Part shown: one piece after another, positions 47,328 to 60,744 of the stretch
Layout of the letters: every line of letters begins with the position of its first letter
Numbering within the stretch: position 1 is the first letter of the stretch
Assembly (NCBI GenBank): GCA_013397455.1
Contig: VYZB01000214.1
Coordinates: forward strand, 1,253,238-1,317,237
DNA from: Crotophaga sulcirostris
Lineage: Eukaryota; Chordata; Aves; Cuculiformes; Crotophagidae
Direction of reading: 5' to 3'
DNA length: 64,000 nt
The notes under the pieces: generated by a model
What the model was told of the DNA's origin: nothing
What the model saw: only the letters and a program-made list of their open reading frames with translations
The model's database searches: none
Position numbers and translations under genes: made by a program

Positions 47328-50300
47328 GATTTTGGGATATTTTGATTTTTCACTGATTATCTTGGAAGAAGTAGCACCATGATTTCTACTTCCATTCAGG
47401 TATCTGTGCCTGCATAGGTAACAGCTAGCTTATACTAAAGTCATGGTTAAAATTAAGGTTTCGACTAACTCAAGGGGGAAATTTCAAATAAAAAATAAAT
47501 AAAGATTTCATTTCAACTGTGGGTGAATTAATTGTGTTTAACTCTGAAGGATTGTCTGCCTTCCTTATTTTAGTTTAGGATAGATTAGATTATATTAGAT
47601 TATTTTGACGAATGGGGGAGGAATGGAAGGATAGTTTTTTTTAAGAGTAATGTACAAAATAATTAAAGTTCAGATGAACTTCACAAGTGTATAAATCTGA
47701 ATAAAGTGAGATGACCGCTGTGGACTCTTTAACCTTGAAATAGTTAGAAATTTGTTTTAAGACACATGTAATTACTTCTCCACACCATGTGCTCCTCTAA
47801 AACATCCCTACAGCAGAAAATCATTCATAGTGAAAGACATCCTAGTGAATCTCTCTGAAAACTTCACAGATTTTCAAAATAGCAGGCGTTTGGCAGCAAA
47901 AGGTCCTTGGCTCCAGAGAAATAATTGCTTTACAGACTTTTTTTTTGTGACTGTGCCTAAGTTTGAAATGATTTTTTTTTTTTGTTAACCCAGAAATACA
48001 TCTGTCTGCTCCTACACAGAAGGAAAAAGGATTCGCTGCAGCAAGATGACACCTGGAAGGCAATTCTGAGCTGGATCAAGTGGTTTTCCAGCTCTTCAGA
48101 ACAAAGGGTTGGCTTGGTTTGGAAACTCGGCCAAGTAAAATCACAGAATTCCATTTGGTTGACTACAATTGGGAGTTCATGAAAGAAAACCCATTCCTCT
48201 ACCAAAACTGGGGAGTTTAGGAGGAGGAAACAGCAACTGGGACTTCAAAGTTATTTCTTTTTAATTTTTTTGCACTGTGCACAGTAGGAAGATTTTCCTG
48301 TGTCCAGGTTCATCTGAGAATCTATCTGAAATTCCAGCACTCCTGAAAATGTAGTCCCAGTCCTGAATTAGCTTCTTGGTCCTTTTATCTGATACATAAC
48401 TACCTTCAAACATCAGTAAACACATACTGCTGAATGAGGAGTGGTACAACATGTCCAAAGGCAGTCGAATCTTTTTTATTTTCCCAAGTAGGTATTATTT
48501 TGACCATACTTTGCAAATCAAAAGCTATTTTCTGACTCAGTTGAGTTGTTCCCTTTGTTAGTCACCTCCTTGGGAAGATACAACCATGGCCCTTTGTTAC
48601 TGTGAGTCAGCAATCCCGTAAATATTAGAGTTGGGTTTTGCCTACCCTTCTTCATCCAAATACTGATAGTATTTTTCCTTCTTTGACCCCTACTCTGATA
48701 CCAGATGAGATGATGTAAAACTCAATTCATTGGCTCTGTGTACTGAAAGGATTTGGGTTTTTTTTAAATGTTAAATATGTTTTCTCTACAAGCCAATAAC
48801 CCCACTGCTTCTTAACCAAACCTTATTGTGCACAGGCTTCTGAGCCCAATTTCAGGGATGGAGTGGGAATCTGAAAGCCCTGGGTGCTTTGTGCCAAAGC
48901 AAACACACATCCACAGGTAGCGTTGGTGCTGCTCAGTGTCTGGGAATATGGAAGATAGGGATGGATTGCACGAAGGACTGAAGCACCACACTAAAGCGAT
49001 CAAAATCCATCACCACCAACCGCGAATGTCACTGACTGTGAGGCTGCATCCTTCTTATCCACCATCACGTTCGGGAACGTGTTACCTCCCAGCAGAGTGT
49101 GAGTTTTCCTCTTGAAGGAAATGCCACATGAGCACCAGGGCAATCCAGCACTTACAGACACCCCGTAGCTTTGCAGTTCATCCCTCCTGCCGACACCACT
49201 TGGCTTTTCTCACTTCTCTCACTCATGGTTGTGGCTTAAAAACCTGGGGTCTTGTCTAGACAACACTTCCTTAAGACTGTGAGTCATACTGAGTAAGGAC
49301 TTCTCAAAAGCTTGTTTTGTGGCAGGACCCTCTGCTTGACAGAGAAAAAAATCCTGCAGGCTTCAAGGCGATTTCTGCCCAGCAGATGGAGGGAAAGCGA
49401 ATTGAGAATGGGCTTTAATTAAGATGTTATGTCTACCGTAAGCCAGTTATCTGCAAAAGTACCCACGTAGCATATGTGTTAGATCTTATCACTTCTTTTT
49501 TGCCACAGACTTGCTTAAGGCTAATGAATAAGACGGACCCATTTCTTGGTTTCTGTAGGGGAGGGATGGGTGAGTTGAGGGGAAATACTGAGTCACACAA
49601 CTTGTCACATTACAGCAATAAAATTCATACTTTTTGTTTTAATGGGATTTCTGAGAATTTCACACCATTGGATATTCAAGAAGAAAGGAGGAGATTTAGT
49701 GGATAAAGCACCAGTTAAGGGTTTTTTTCCAACACCCAAAACTATGGCTCCATTGTGATGTAACTGTGTAAAAAAAGCATCCCTGCCCCTGGAAAAACCC
49801 TGAAAAACTACCAGTACAATTCAGCTGAGTCCTTTTCCATGCCTGGAAGTTGCAGCTGAAGCCCACACAGTCAGGAGCACAAGTATTACACCAACATGAA
49901 GAGACCCATATGGAGGAAACCTCCGTTGCTCCTGGTGTCATCCCACGGACACACTGGAAGACCTTGATCCAAGCTGGTGGGCTGTGATCACTGCCCTTGA
50001 CTTGCTTTCCGCTGATGTGGCAAGGCAAGACCTTGAGGTCCTAAATCAGTTCAGCACTGATCTCAGTTTGACTGAAGCATCAGCCTTCAAGCAAATAATT
50101 TATCCCTGTAGAACCTAAGACCAACCACATTTTTTGTACAGTAGTAGGGTTCACAGTAGTATCCTTCACCTGCAGACCTGAACTAAATGCATCAGGTATA
50201 TATGCTCACAGCTTGATCACATGGAGTATCTAAAGGGAGGCCCCTACTCTGGTTTGAACACTCACAGAGTTGGTAACTTTGAGGGACCTAATCTGGCTTC

Positions 50301-50588
50301 GGAAAAATTCTCTTTCTCCTTTGTGTGCCAGATGTACCATCCCAGCCCCAGAGGGAGTCTAAATGTACCCCTAATGCTCATGTTTGGCCAAAGTTATGGA
50401 TGCTGAAGGAGGATTTGAGCAGAAAGCTCTATATTAATGCTTTAATTTCCTGTCCCACTTGCTGTATCCAGACCTCCAAATAGGGTCAGTGACTCACAAT
50501 GGTCCTCCCTGTGCCACTGCAGGCATGTGCCCCAGCAGAGTGTTGGCCTGTGCCAATAAACCATCTCCAGGGCAATGTCCAGACATGA
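47328..50588. other. Long unique stretch, no gene recognised
   Basis: About 3.3 kb. It includes a GATTAGATTATATTAGATTA run (47583-47605) and T runs near 47941-47947 and 47971-47981. No exon, RNA gene or transposon is seen. Confidence 0.65.
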
Positions 50589-50745
50589 GTTGTGGCTGTC
50601 CCATCCCTGGAGGTGTTCAAGGCCAGGTTGGATGGGGCTTGGAGTACCCTGATTCAATGGGAGGTGTCACTGTCCATGGCAGCGGGTTGGAACTGGATGG
50701 GCTTTAAGGTCCCTTCCAACCCAAACCACTTTGTGATTCAATGAT
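50589..50745 (+). mobile_element. CR1 LINE fragment, common group
   Basis: About 155 bp: CCCTGGAGGTGTTCAAGGCC, GGTTGGAACTGGATGGGCTT, CCCTTCCAACCCAAACCACT, then TGTGATTCAATGATCC as a decayed tail. Confidence 0.95.
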
Positions 50746-51664
50746 CCTTTATCGTGCAGTGGTGGTAATGGAGAATGAATGGCTTTCCAGTTTAAATTGT
50801 TCCCTTCTCAGCTGTAAAAGAGAGGAAGAAACCACCTCCTGCTTCCGTCTGTCTTTAGCAGTCAAGATGATTATCATCTCTGATAGTTTTCTTCCCCAAA
50901 CTGGAATGACCTCAGCTTTATCATACTCCACTCCACTCCATGTCTCTCCTGCTCTCTACTCCTTTGCGTGGCAATTCTGCATCCTGACTCAAAAGCCCCT
51001 TTGATCACGCAGAGAACACATGCCTGAGAAAGAAAATGACTCCTTTTCATAGAATTATTTTGCTGGCCCTGCTATGCTGTTCTCACACTGCTATGAGCTC
51101 CAAACACTCTCATCTATTAACATGGCTCCACAGCTAAAGAAAAATTGGCAGCTGGGAGAAAGGCTCTCAAAGCCCTGTCATGTAGCGGACCAGGAGGCGA
51201 GTGTCACGGAACTGAGCACCTCATAAACCTGGGGGATGATGGGGAGAGAGGAGGGAGTCAGAAGTCACTCCTGGCACATCTTTCTGCTACACTGTAAGCC
51301 TGAACACCTCTGGTAGTGCTTGATTTACTTTTCCACCCTTGTAAATATTATTCTTTCAGAACACAAGCCTAGCCTGAATAGGAAGATTTGGTTTTCTAAT
51401 CAAATTATTACTCTTCTGTGTTCCATACGAAGCAGGGAAACGCAAAAGAGGTTTCTGAACACCGAACATTAAAATGACTCAGTCCTGGCAGTCAGGCTGT
51501 CTGGTGACTTTGAAAATCCTTTGCTGATGTGTCTATCTTGCCACCAGATATTTCCGGAAGTCCAGCACATACATAAAACACTGCTTTGTGCATCGATTAA
51601 ACCTGGTCATGCGTACCATACCTAATATGAAACCACACAGGAAATGAAAAGTTAAGCTACCTAA
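50746..51664. other. Unique sequence
   Basis: No gene or transposon is recognised. Confidence 0.65.
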
Positions 51665-51945
51665 CAGCGTACGCCTGCTCTCCTTCGCCCCGCGCCCCCA
51701 GCACCACCGCTAACGCGGCCACCGCAGACCACAGAAAAGCTTTAGCAACTTTAACCCTGCTTATAGAGAGACTTCAACACCTCCTGCCCCCTCCCCAGAG
51801 CGCAGTTTCTCTGGAGCTGTGTGGTCTGCAGTGACAGCGTGAGCGGAAGAAAAAAATTCTGTGCGGCCCAGGGGCCGAACATTGGGTTGCCTCGCTCTCG
51901 TAGGGCCAGGTTTGGAGGTGCGATGGCAGATAGCAAGTGAAGTCT
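51665..51945. promoter_or_regulatory. CpG-dense patch, possible small CpG island
   Basis: By hand I count about 17 CpG in 280 bp, against very few in the surrounding kilobases. The left half includes CGCCCCGCGCCCCCAGC and CTAACGCGGCCACCGC. In birds, unmethylated CpG islands often mark promoters. I see no TATA box, no convincing first exon and no CR1 or LTR landmark. It could be a promoter of an unannotated RNA, an orphan island, or an unrecognised GC-rich transposon. Confidence 0.4.
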
Positions 51946-52332
51946 GGAGGGGTGATTTCCTGTGTCACTTACATCACACAATTTCGCTTTTTGCTAAAAA
52001 AATGAACTCAAGTTGAATGGTTTTGTACACCCAGGTAGATGCACAAACACACACACACACACATGCATGTATAGATGGAAAAAGAGAAGGACAACATATT
52101 CAGATTGGAGACATTCAAAGAAGAAGTTTACGCTGCCAAAGCAGGAGAGGAAACTCATTCATACCATGGATTTAGTCTGTACATACAGCCCAGTTTACAG
52201 CAGAATAGTCTGTTATGATTATTGATGATCTGGTAGCATCTCTCCATCATACAAGTATCTGCCCCAGTGTTTTTCTTCTGGAGATCCCTACTGAGGGGGC
52301 AAAATCCTCCTACACTCAGGTATGTGCCTACT
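51946..52332. other. Unique sequence with a CA microsatellite
   Basis: An (AC)8 run lies at about 52047-52062. No gene is recognised. Confidence 0.7.
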
Positions 52333-52649
52333 GGAAAGCCAGAGAGGGATTTTTGATCAGGGAGTGCAGGGACAGGACAAGGGTGAACAGTTTTAACCTG
52401 AAAGAGGGGAGATTGAGATGAGATCTTAGGAAGAAATGTTTTGCTTTTAAGGTGGGGAGGCCCTGGCCCAGGTTGCCCAGAGCAGTGGTGGCTGCCCCAT
52501 CCCTGGAGGTGTTCAAGGCCAGGTTGGATGGGACTTGGAGCCCCCTGATCCAGTGAGAGGTGTCCCTGTCCATGGCAGGGGGGTTGGAACTGGATGGACT
52601 TTAAGGTCCCCTCCAACCCAACCCATTCCACAATTCTGTCATTCTGTGT
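52333..52649 (+). mobile_element. CR1 LINE fragment, common group
   Basis: About 315 bp: GATCAGGGAGTGCAGGGACA, CTTAGGAAGAAATGTTTTGC, CCCATCCCTGGAGGTGTTCA, then CCATTCCACAATTCTGTCAT as a tail. The 191-codon frame at 52155-52730 on the - strand is its antisense shadow. Confidence 0.96.
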
Positions 52650-55600
52650 GAAGCCAGCAAGAGTGGGACCAGTGTTTCCACTCATGTCTTTCCCTCCAAG
52701 GAGAGACCATTGCTTCTCCAAGGTCAACAAGTGTTACTTCCCATCTCCTTCTCACCATCAACACCATACCAGCACACAAGGGAAGCCTGGTGTTGCCCTT
52801 TGGGCTGGGGGTTGGGGTTCAGCCCCTTATGCAGCTGCAGGTTCCCTCCTCGATAAAGACTGAGATGTAATGCATCCTAAACACCTATAAGTGTTCAGCT
52901 GAGACACAAAACCTCAAATTTGGGGAGGTAAATCCTGAACTGAATCATGATGTAGAGGCTGAAGATGGGTACCCAAAGGCAGGAGGACTAAAACCTGTTT
53001 TTTGCTCCAGTGTTCATCCTCAAGGTAATAACGTAGCCTGTTCCCACCCCATGCTGGTCTGCTCTCCCTGCAAGATCCTGCAGACATGGACTGGCTCCTC
53101 TCGTTTGTTTGCTCAGCACAAAGCCCTCATGCTGTCTGGAATCTCAGCTGGGAAGACCTGAGGTTGATAGGGAAAAGCAAAATCCTCTGCACTATCCAAC
53201 AGCCTTGATGGAGTTTGCCCACTCCTTCCAAAAATCAGGTAGAGATTTATGAAAAATCTCACCAGGAAAAAAAACAAAACTAAATTCAGGTGCTGAAGGA
53301 AACTATTTCCTGTAAGGGCTAGAACTGTTTTTACAGGTATAAGTGAGGCCAGATTTTCGACAGATGCAGGGAAATTCTTCATTTTGTGAGTTGAAAACGT
53401 TTTTTTTCTTTTTAAACAGGGGAGGGGATTGGAGGAGGCAGGAAATGTGAAAGATTTTGGAAACGTGAAATGAATAGGTCAAGGCACGTAATTTTGCTGA
53501 ACCAAAGCAGGAGGCAACAGCTTGAAATTGAAATTAAATAGACCACCTGCAAGAAAAGGAAAGGAAGGGGAGATGGGAAAGAGGAGAGGGAGGGGCAGTG
53601 CTGGCATGAACAGAAACCATGCAGTGTTTAAAAGCATCCGTTGGTGAATTATTAAAGATGCTGTGCTGCTCATTTGAGGTTTGGACATCTTGGCAGTTGT
53701 GATGGGAAATGTGCCAAGGCACATGAGCACGGATGGAATACTTATTTTTTAATTCCTGGCAGGCACCTTTCTTTTAAAACACCAACACTAGTGAGTGTTT
53801 GAAGGAAAAGTACTCACTCTAGGACCAGAAAAGGTATCTCCTCCCTCCATCCCCAAGCGTACAGCAAAGTGTTGGATGTGACAGGGGTGTTTATGCAGAG
53901 GGTCGAGTGTGTATTTGAAGCATTATGGACTCCTCTCCCCATTCTCCACTTCAGCCTGTCCAAATTGTCACTGCAAAATTCATCTTCCTCCCACAGGCAC
54001 ACAGGCAGGCACTCCTGCCCTGTTGGCTGGATCCTCCATCAGTTTCCTGAGCGCTGGCAGCTCAGCTCCCAGCTTCTCCTCCCCAGCTTGTGTCATCTAC
54101 CTCTTCTGACCTACATCTCATCAATCCTTTCTCCTTTGGGCTTTCCCAGCAACTGTCTCTCCCAGGGCATCGGGAGCATCTGCCCAGCAACTCGTTCAGC
54201 ACATCTCGTTAGCCTACACGGCACCGCGCTAATTCCTGTCCTCCCCTGACCAGGGACCATAAATCCTGCATCTCTGAGATAGGCTCAGAGCTCCTGCTAA
54301 AAACTGAGGCGTATCCCCGGTGGCCTTGGCTCTGCTGTGTATCTGTCTAGACCATTTGAAACCCAGTGCCTAGGACTCCACATGCTCTTGTAAATCTCAT
54401 TTGAGCAAACACTCCTCCTTCCTTCCCCCTCCCCAGTTTGATCAGCGTTTTGAAATGGGGAATGAAGCAAAGCAAAGCTTGGTGGAGGGTAAATTTGATC
54501 CCTGCCCATGACAAAGCAAGGGAAACCACAAGCCCTGGTTTGAGAATGGTCCAGAGCAGAGAGTAGAAAGCTCCAGGCACATGGGACAGAATAAATTCAA
54601 GTAATTGCCAGGATATTTGTAAATAAAATAATAAGTAGTGAAGTGAAATAAGCTGACACGCGAAATGTGCATGTTGATTGAAACAGCTCCGGAGTCCATT
54701 AAATGACAAAGTCACTGTGTATGCCAACAAAACCCCAACCATAGCCCTGATGCATATTCATAGCATTGGAACAACATCCCATCAGGACACTAACGAGGCG
54801 CTGTGCTTGGGAACATGCTCACATGGAGCCCGGGAGAGGCTGTTTGGTGCCTGACAAATTTGGGAAGATTACAAGCGTTGAAATCTCTCTTTGTTACTTA
54901 ACAAACATGGAAGTAAGAGAATGCCATACCTCTTGTTATGGAAATGGCACACAGTGCTGAGGATATATGATAAGTCTAGGGGAGAACTGCAAACATTCAG
55001 GACTGATCCCTTTGAAATCTCTGGGAGTTTTGCCATTTATTTCAATGAGGGCTTTACAGAGCCCTTACAATGGATGCAGTCATTTATCTGCAGGCATCAA
55101 TGCGGTTCCCTGTTCCTTGACAGCCGTGCTCCTCATGGATACCCGGGAATGGATTCATGCTCCTGTGAAGCAAGCACATGAGAGTCACCATCTCTGCCAT
55201 CCAAAAGGGCAGGTGCAAAGGTGGGTCACAGAGACATGGGGAGGGAGGGACATCACAGCACTCTCTATCTGCTCTGCTCAGCCATCCCGTCCCACTGCAG
55301 GCAGCTCCGTGCCTTTTGAGTCAGTGTGTCCAAGGGACTTCACAGCCACACACGCAGGTACCAGGCAGTGTTTCCTTGAAATAGCTTGAGGGATTGGACT
55401 AATTTCATCCTAAACTAAGAGAAGAGTGGTCAGTGGGCTCTGGGGCCTGAGAGTCAGCAAGTTGCTCACAGGTACTCAGGGACAGAGCTGCAGAGTTCAG
55501 AATAACACACAGAAACCTTCCTGAAAGGCTCCCCGAGAAGGGCACTTGGAGAAGTCCCTTCTAGGGGCAAGGTGAGGTGGTCCTCCACCACAGGACTGCT

Positions 55601-57190
55601 GTAGCCGACTGAAGACAAATAAAATTCCTTCCAGCACAGCCTATGCTGAGGTGTTGGTACCCATGCCACCATGTTCATGCAATAGCATGGCCCTAAACGG
55701 AAGGACAATTAGGCTGCGCTCTATACAAAGAGACGAAAACCCAAAAGCTATCGACCAGTGCAGCCAGGTGTCATGGTTCAAAGCCTTCTGGTCTAGGAAC
55801 TGGGTCAAACCCAGGAACTGCAGCACTGATCAATTTGCAGATGCGCGGACGCACGTAGCCCCAGCAGAAAGAAGGTCCTCTGCACCAACTTAACTTTGCC
55901 CTGTGACATGGCTCTTTGTACACCACCAAAGCTCAGCCGCTGCTATTCCAGAATCAATCATGCTAATCAACATCTTTCAACATTCTCATTACCAGATTCA
56001 AATCTACCCATAGGTTGTTTAACATGCTTAATGTGTCCAGTTATTTATTAAAATCAGAGGGCAACCAGTAAATTACAGAATTACACAGGATGGATTAAAG
56101 AAACTAATCCTAAAAGACTTGGTCAAGTTAGGGTTGGTACCTCCAGCCATAGCTCCACCTTGGAGGAAGGCACCAGAGCAAAGAAGGTTACTTGGGAGTT
56201 ATCTTAATTGCAGTTATCATCACTGGCTGATCTGACTGCTACCAGCTGATTTGTTCAGCCAGACCCTCCTATTTATGTTTATAATTGATTAATCCAAGAA
56301 GAGAAAAGAACGAACCATTGGGGATGGAGAGGCAAAAATAATTGCCATAAAACTGCCCTGCCACTTTAAGAGGGAGCGAATGGTCCAAAAGCATTCAGAG
56401 AGCGGATTTATTCTGCTTGTATCCCCCACTTCGGGAAGGCAGAGCTCCCAGTGGGGCAGGCAAGAGGATGGAGAAAAACAAGCGGAAGATGGAGAAAAAC
56501 AAGCGGAGAACTTGCAGCAGAAGCCGCTGACATGAATGACAGTTTGCTGGTGGGAATAAAATGTTTCTTGTTTGTTCCAAGATGGAGATAACAGAGTCAA
56601 GAGGTCAAGTGGTACAGGAATGCGAAAGCCCTGTGGGTAATGTAGCATGATAAAAAATGAGGGATCCAGGGCATGGGCATCATTGCCACAATAGGCCAGC
56701 TTGCATTTCAGAAAGAGCTTAGATCTTGTCTGTATTTAAATATTGACTGATAATTTCACTCCATTATGTTCCTGTGGAAGAGGTATGCAGATAGCCTTCT
56801 CTGACCAAGACCATTTTAGTACCCTGAGGGGTACAACCTGTGTTTGATGAAGTACTAATTGGGGATGGGGAAGAGTTGTCCTTTCTTATCCGTCAATCTT
56901 TTGATCATATGCACAATTAATTGAGCTATTTAGATACCCAGGAGTGACCAGCGCGCAGGAACTGACCCGAAACCCAGTGAAGCCTGCAGAGTTTCGCATT
57001 TTAGTGAGGGGGACGAGCCAGTGCTGGGGGAGCAGTGGGGTGGGGAGTGATGCTCAGGGCTCTCCCAGCTCCGGGGACGACCCGAAGCTGTGGGCTCTGG
57101 TAGCCCATGGAATATCCATGTCCAATAACAACCCTCATTCACTTGAGTTTGGGAAGGGTGCAATTTAGATGCACTGATTACATCAAGATG
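52650..57190. other. Long unique stretch with a small tandem duplication
   Basis: About 4.5 kb without a recognisable gene or transposon. A T-rich run lies at 53400-53414 and a 21-bp tandem duplication at 56467-56507. Positions 56945-57090 have several CpGs. Open frames of up to 140 codons (54967-55389, +) have no recognisable product. Confidence 0.6.
56467..56507. repeat. Tandem duplication, period 21
   Basis: GATGGAGAAAAACAAGCGGA occurs at 56467-56486 and again, perfectly, at 56488-56507. On the - strand it gives a repeated SACFSPS segment inside an otherwise unremarkable open frame (56289-56648). Confidence 0.95.
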
Positions 57191-57611
57191 AAGATGATCG
57201 AGGGCTGGAGCACCTACCATCCGAGGGTAGGCTGAGAGTGCTGGGATCATTCAGACTGGAGAAGAGAAGCAGAGGTCTCCAGGGAGAGCTTGGAGCAGCC
57301 TCCCGGTACTGAAAGGGGCTCCAGGAAAGCTGGAGAGGGGCTCTTGATCAGGGAGTGCAGGGATAGGATGAGGGGGAACAGTTTTAAGCTGAAAGAGGGG
57401 AGATTGAGATGAGATCTTAGGAAGAAATGTTTTCCTGTCCCTGGCTGCCCAGAGAAGTGGTGGCTGCCCCATGCCTGGAGGTGTCCAAGGCCAGGTTGGA
57501 TGGGGCTTTGAGGCCCCTGATCCAGTGGGAGGTGTCCCTGCCCATGGCAGGAGGATGGAACTAGATGGGTTTTGAGATCCCTTCTGACCTAAACCTTTCA
57601 AATATCCTATC
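57191..57611 (+). mobile_element. CR1 LINE fragment, common group
   Basis: About 420 bp: AAGATGATCGAGGGCTGGAG, ACTGGAGAAGAGAAG, GGCTCTTGATCAGGGAGTGC, CCCATGGCAGGAGGATGGAA, then a decayed tail (TTTCAAATATCCTATCATG). Confidence 0.95.
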
Positions 57612-59292
57612 ATGACAGAAAGGTGGAGTGGAGCTGGGTCCAGGCACCAGGGCAGACCTGGGCAGTGTGGAGGAGGAAGACAGTGAGGATGAAACCAGTC
57701 AGCAGCCTCAGAAATCTATGACAAGGAAAAGGTTATTAAAAAAATCAAGCCATTGGATTTTTAAATTTTATTTCCCCTGATACAGCTTGTTTAGCAGAGA
57801 ATGGGCTGCACCAAGGCTGCCTCCTCCCCTGTGCCTCTCTATACACTTCTGTGGGGAAATATCCAGCCTGAATTTCTGGTCTGGTGTGACATCGAGGAGC
57901 ACATTAGTCCTGGGGCACCCACAGGAACCAGAAAGCACTCAGGTCTCCCGCCCGTCTTTGCTTTACTGTCCTGCAAAGCACTGCAGATGCTGATCAATAT
58001 TAATCATTTCTCGGGTCTGGGATTGTCTGAGTTGCAGCCATGGGTTGGGACCTGCTGCAGTACCGGACCATCAGGGCAGAAAGAGGGTCTCTGGGCATTA
58101 ACTGGGTCTTATCAGCATATGGTAAGGGACTGCCCAGCCCTTTCCATGGGACGGTGAGGACCATCCCTCAAGGAAAGCAGCAGCAAATCTCTTCACGTGG
58201 CCACAAAGGTTAGGAGTAGCTTAAATGTCATGGACTTCTTGTGTCATGTTGAAGGTGTAGGACAGCATCACTACATTTCACAGCAGGGAGAGTCACAGAA
58301 GTGTTGAACAATTTTCCTGAAGTCACAGAGCAAACCAGAAGTGAAAATTGAGGAGCTGAGCCTGGCTTCCCTTCCCTTCCACTTCCACGTCTTCCCGTGG
58401 CTGTGCTGTGCCTCCAAAGTGAGCACCTCTCATTCACACTTGTTGGAGATGCTCTCAAAAAAGTCACCAGATTCAAACCAGCATCATTCCAGCTGACTGG
58501 CAATCCGTGCCACCAGATGCCAAAGCATGATGTGCCAGCAATAAAAGGATCAGCTGCTCCATGTGACTTTTTGGGCTTGCTGTATTCACCAGAATTTGAA
58601 ACATGAGCCTGGTGCCAAGACCGGTGTTTAAAGAAGGTGTCTCATGCAGTCAAACATCTGCCCAGCTGTGGATGTGCTGTACTGTCTATAGTACAACAGC
58701 TTTCCCTTATTGTTACCAGATTAACAGCATGGGAATGGTCATCTCTAATACCCAGCAGTATGAAGCCATGAGGGAGCGTGGATCAGATTAACAAAGCAAA
58801 CTTGCTTCACAAACCCTGCTCTAACAGTAGGCTTTTATTAAAGGGAGTGGGAGGTTCACCCAGCTGGTTCCCCTGGCCTTTTTTTCATTAGGAACTGGGC
58901 AGTGCTGACCATGGAGGAGAGGAAAACAATTATAAAACGTCAAAGTGTCAGTCAGGTTGCCATTGCATTGCAAGCAAAAAATGTGAACCAATTTCCTGTC
59001 CAGTTTTAAAAGAAAAGGAAGCATAATCATGGGGTACAACCAAATTTAATGTGTGTCTAGTGCTTCTTCCACCTCCCAGAGAGAAAAAGGGCAGGACCAA
59101 CCCACAGCAGCCCCAAAAGTCCTGTGCTGAGCTTGACTCGAGATACCAAGTCTCAATCTTACTCACACAGCAATAGCAACTCCTTTTTATTATGAAAACA
59201 CATTGCAGAATGCATTCTCTGTCTCTAGAAATGTCCCTGGATACCAAAGGCGAGGGAGAAGCAAAACAGCGGAGGATTATGCACAATCATAT
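57612..59292. other. Unique non-coding sequence
   Basis: No gene, RNA gene or transposon is recognised. Overlapping frames at 57787-58157 (+) have no recognisable product. Confidence 0.65.
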
Positions 59293-59474
59293 TCATAGAG
59301 AATCATAGAATGGTTTGAGTTAAAATGGACCTTAAAGTCCATCCAGTCCCACCTCCCTGCCTTGGGCAAGGACAACTTCCACTGGATCAGGTTCATCCAA
59401 CCTGACCTTGAACACCTCCAGGGATGAGGCAGCCACCACTTCTCTGGGCAACCTGTGCCAGGGCCTCCCCACCT
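59293..59474 (-). mobile_element. CR1 LINE fragment, common group
   Basis: About 180 bp on the - strand. The tail TCATAGAGAATCATAGAATG at the left is followed by GGACCTTAAAGTCCATCCAG, CCACTGGATCAGGTTCATCC (with a deletion of the 'gggctccaagccc' block) and CTTGAACACCTCCAGGGATG. Confidence 0.95.
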
Positions 59475-60744
59475 GATCTGATGCACCATTCTCTCCTTCA
59501 CGGGGTCTTTGCAGCATGCTACCACCTCAACATGCTCTGTTCTTGTAAATCAGAGTGCTGAATGCATCCTCCTTACTAGTACAAATCCGTCTTGGTATTT
59601 TTTGTGATTCAAGCTATTTCAACATAAGAATAGGCCATAAAAGCACTTGTTACCCAGAGAAGCAAAAGGGAAAAGAAAAGACCTGGTCCTGCCTTCCCCA
59701 TCTCCACCCAGGCCAGTAGCTCTCACCTTGGGCAGCAGAAATACACAATTACCTGAAAGTTGGTGGGAAACCCCAAAAGCTGGAGTAACCTGAGGAGACC
59801 TGACAACATGCTAACAGGATGGAAAAAGCAAAGCATCCTCCAGCTTGGATTGCAAGAGCATCTGCAAGGACCCAAATCGGTCAGGTAACGAACAACAGAT
59901 GAAGGCCAGGGCACAGCAAGCAGCTGTGGTGTTACAGGTGGCTTCAGGTTACAGTGAATCCTAGACTGATGATTTCTACTTCAACTTGCTGATCCATGAA
60001 AAAATCCACAAGGAAAACCCCTAAGGCTCTGGTAGGACTCTGACCTTGGCGTGGTCTGGTGCTCCCTGCAGCCAGGGAGGGCTGAGGCGGATTCACTGAG
60101 GCAGTTGTTTCTGGATGCCTGGACTTTGGCAGCAAACTTGGCACAGGACACTCACCTCCCTGTTTTGCTGACCCCATGGTGATGCCCAAGCAGTCGTTTT
60201 GGGGTCTGCATTAGAAAAGGATCTGAGTTAAAAATGACTATCTTCTCCTCTTTTTTTTTTCATTCTGCAGATTGTTTTACCCCTGAATCCACCTGGTGAT
60301 CTGGTATAAAACCCCACAGTTGTGTGATAGGGTGCAGGAAATCCTTAAAACAGCTTTGCTGCTGAAATTAATCTGGCACAAACCTATGCTGAAGCACCCT
60401 GGGAGTTCCATTCACCCACCTCCATGCTCCTGCTTGCATTTTCCCCCAGTCTATGCTGTAACCGCTGAGGTAAAAAGACAGACACAACAGTGACATCCTG
60501 TTACCACGTTCATCTATTGAATAAATGTCAGCTCTTGATGTTTGAGGGATGGTGACTGAGCCTTCAGGGTGTGGCCCGAATATTAGATCACAGTGAAGTC
60601 TCATCATGAGGTAAAACTTAATTAAAGGAATCTCTGTAGGGGGGCATTATCCAGAGATTGCTAATGAGATAAATAACCTTTACCTCCAGGTTGCTACTTA
60701 GAATTTGGCTCCAGTTGGGAGTGATGGAAAGTCAGTGTCTCCTG
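59475..60744. other. Unique sequence
   Basis: No gene is recognised. A 10-base T run lies near 60251-60260. Short open frames on both strands have no recognisable product. Confidence 0.65.

Noticed and set aside
48145..48165. Possible CR1 tail (TCACAGAATTCCATTTGG)
   Set aside because: Too short, and the flanking sequence does not continue into the CR1 3' UTR. The same applies to TCATAGAATTATTTTG near 51049.
52155..52730. Open frame of 191 codons on -
   Set aside because: Antisense shadow of the CR1 copy at 52333-52649.
55770..55800. TGTCATGGTTCAAAGCC resembling the start of some avian retroviral LTRs
   Set aside because: Similarity stops after a few bases and no promoter box, polyadenylation signal or second end follows.
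56289..56648. Open frame of 119 codons on - with a repeated SACFSPS segment
   Set aside because: The repeat comes from the 21-bp DNA duplication; no other sign of coding.
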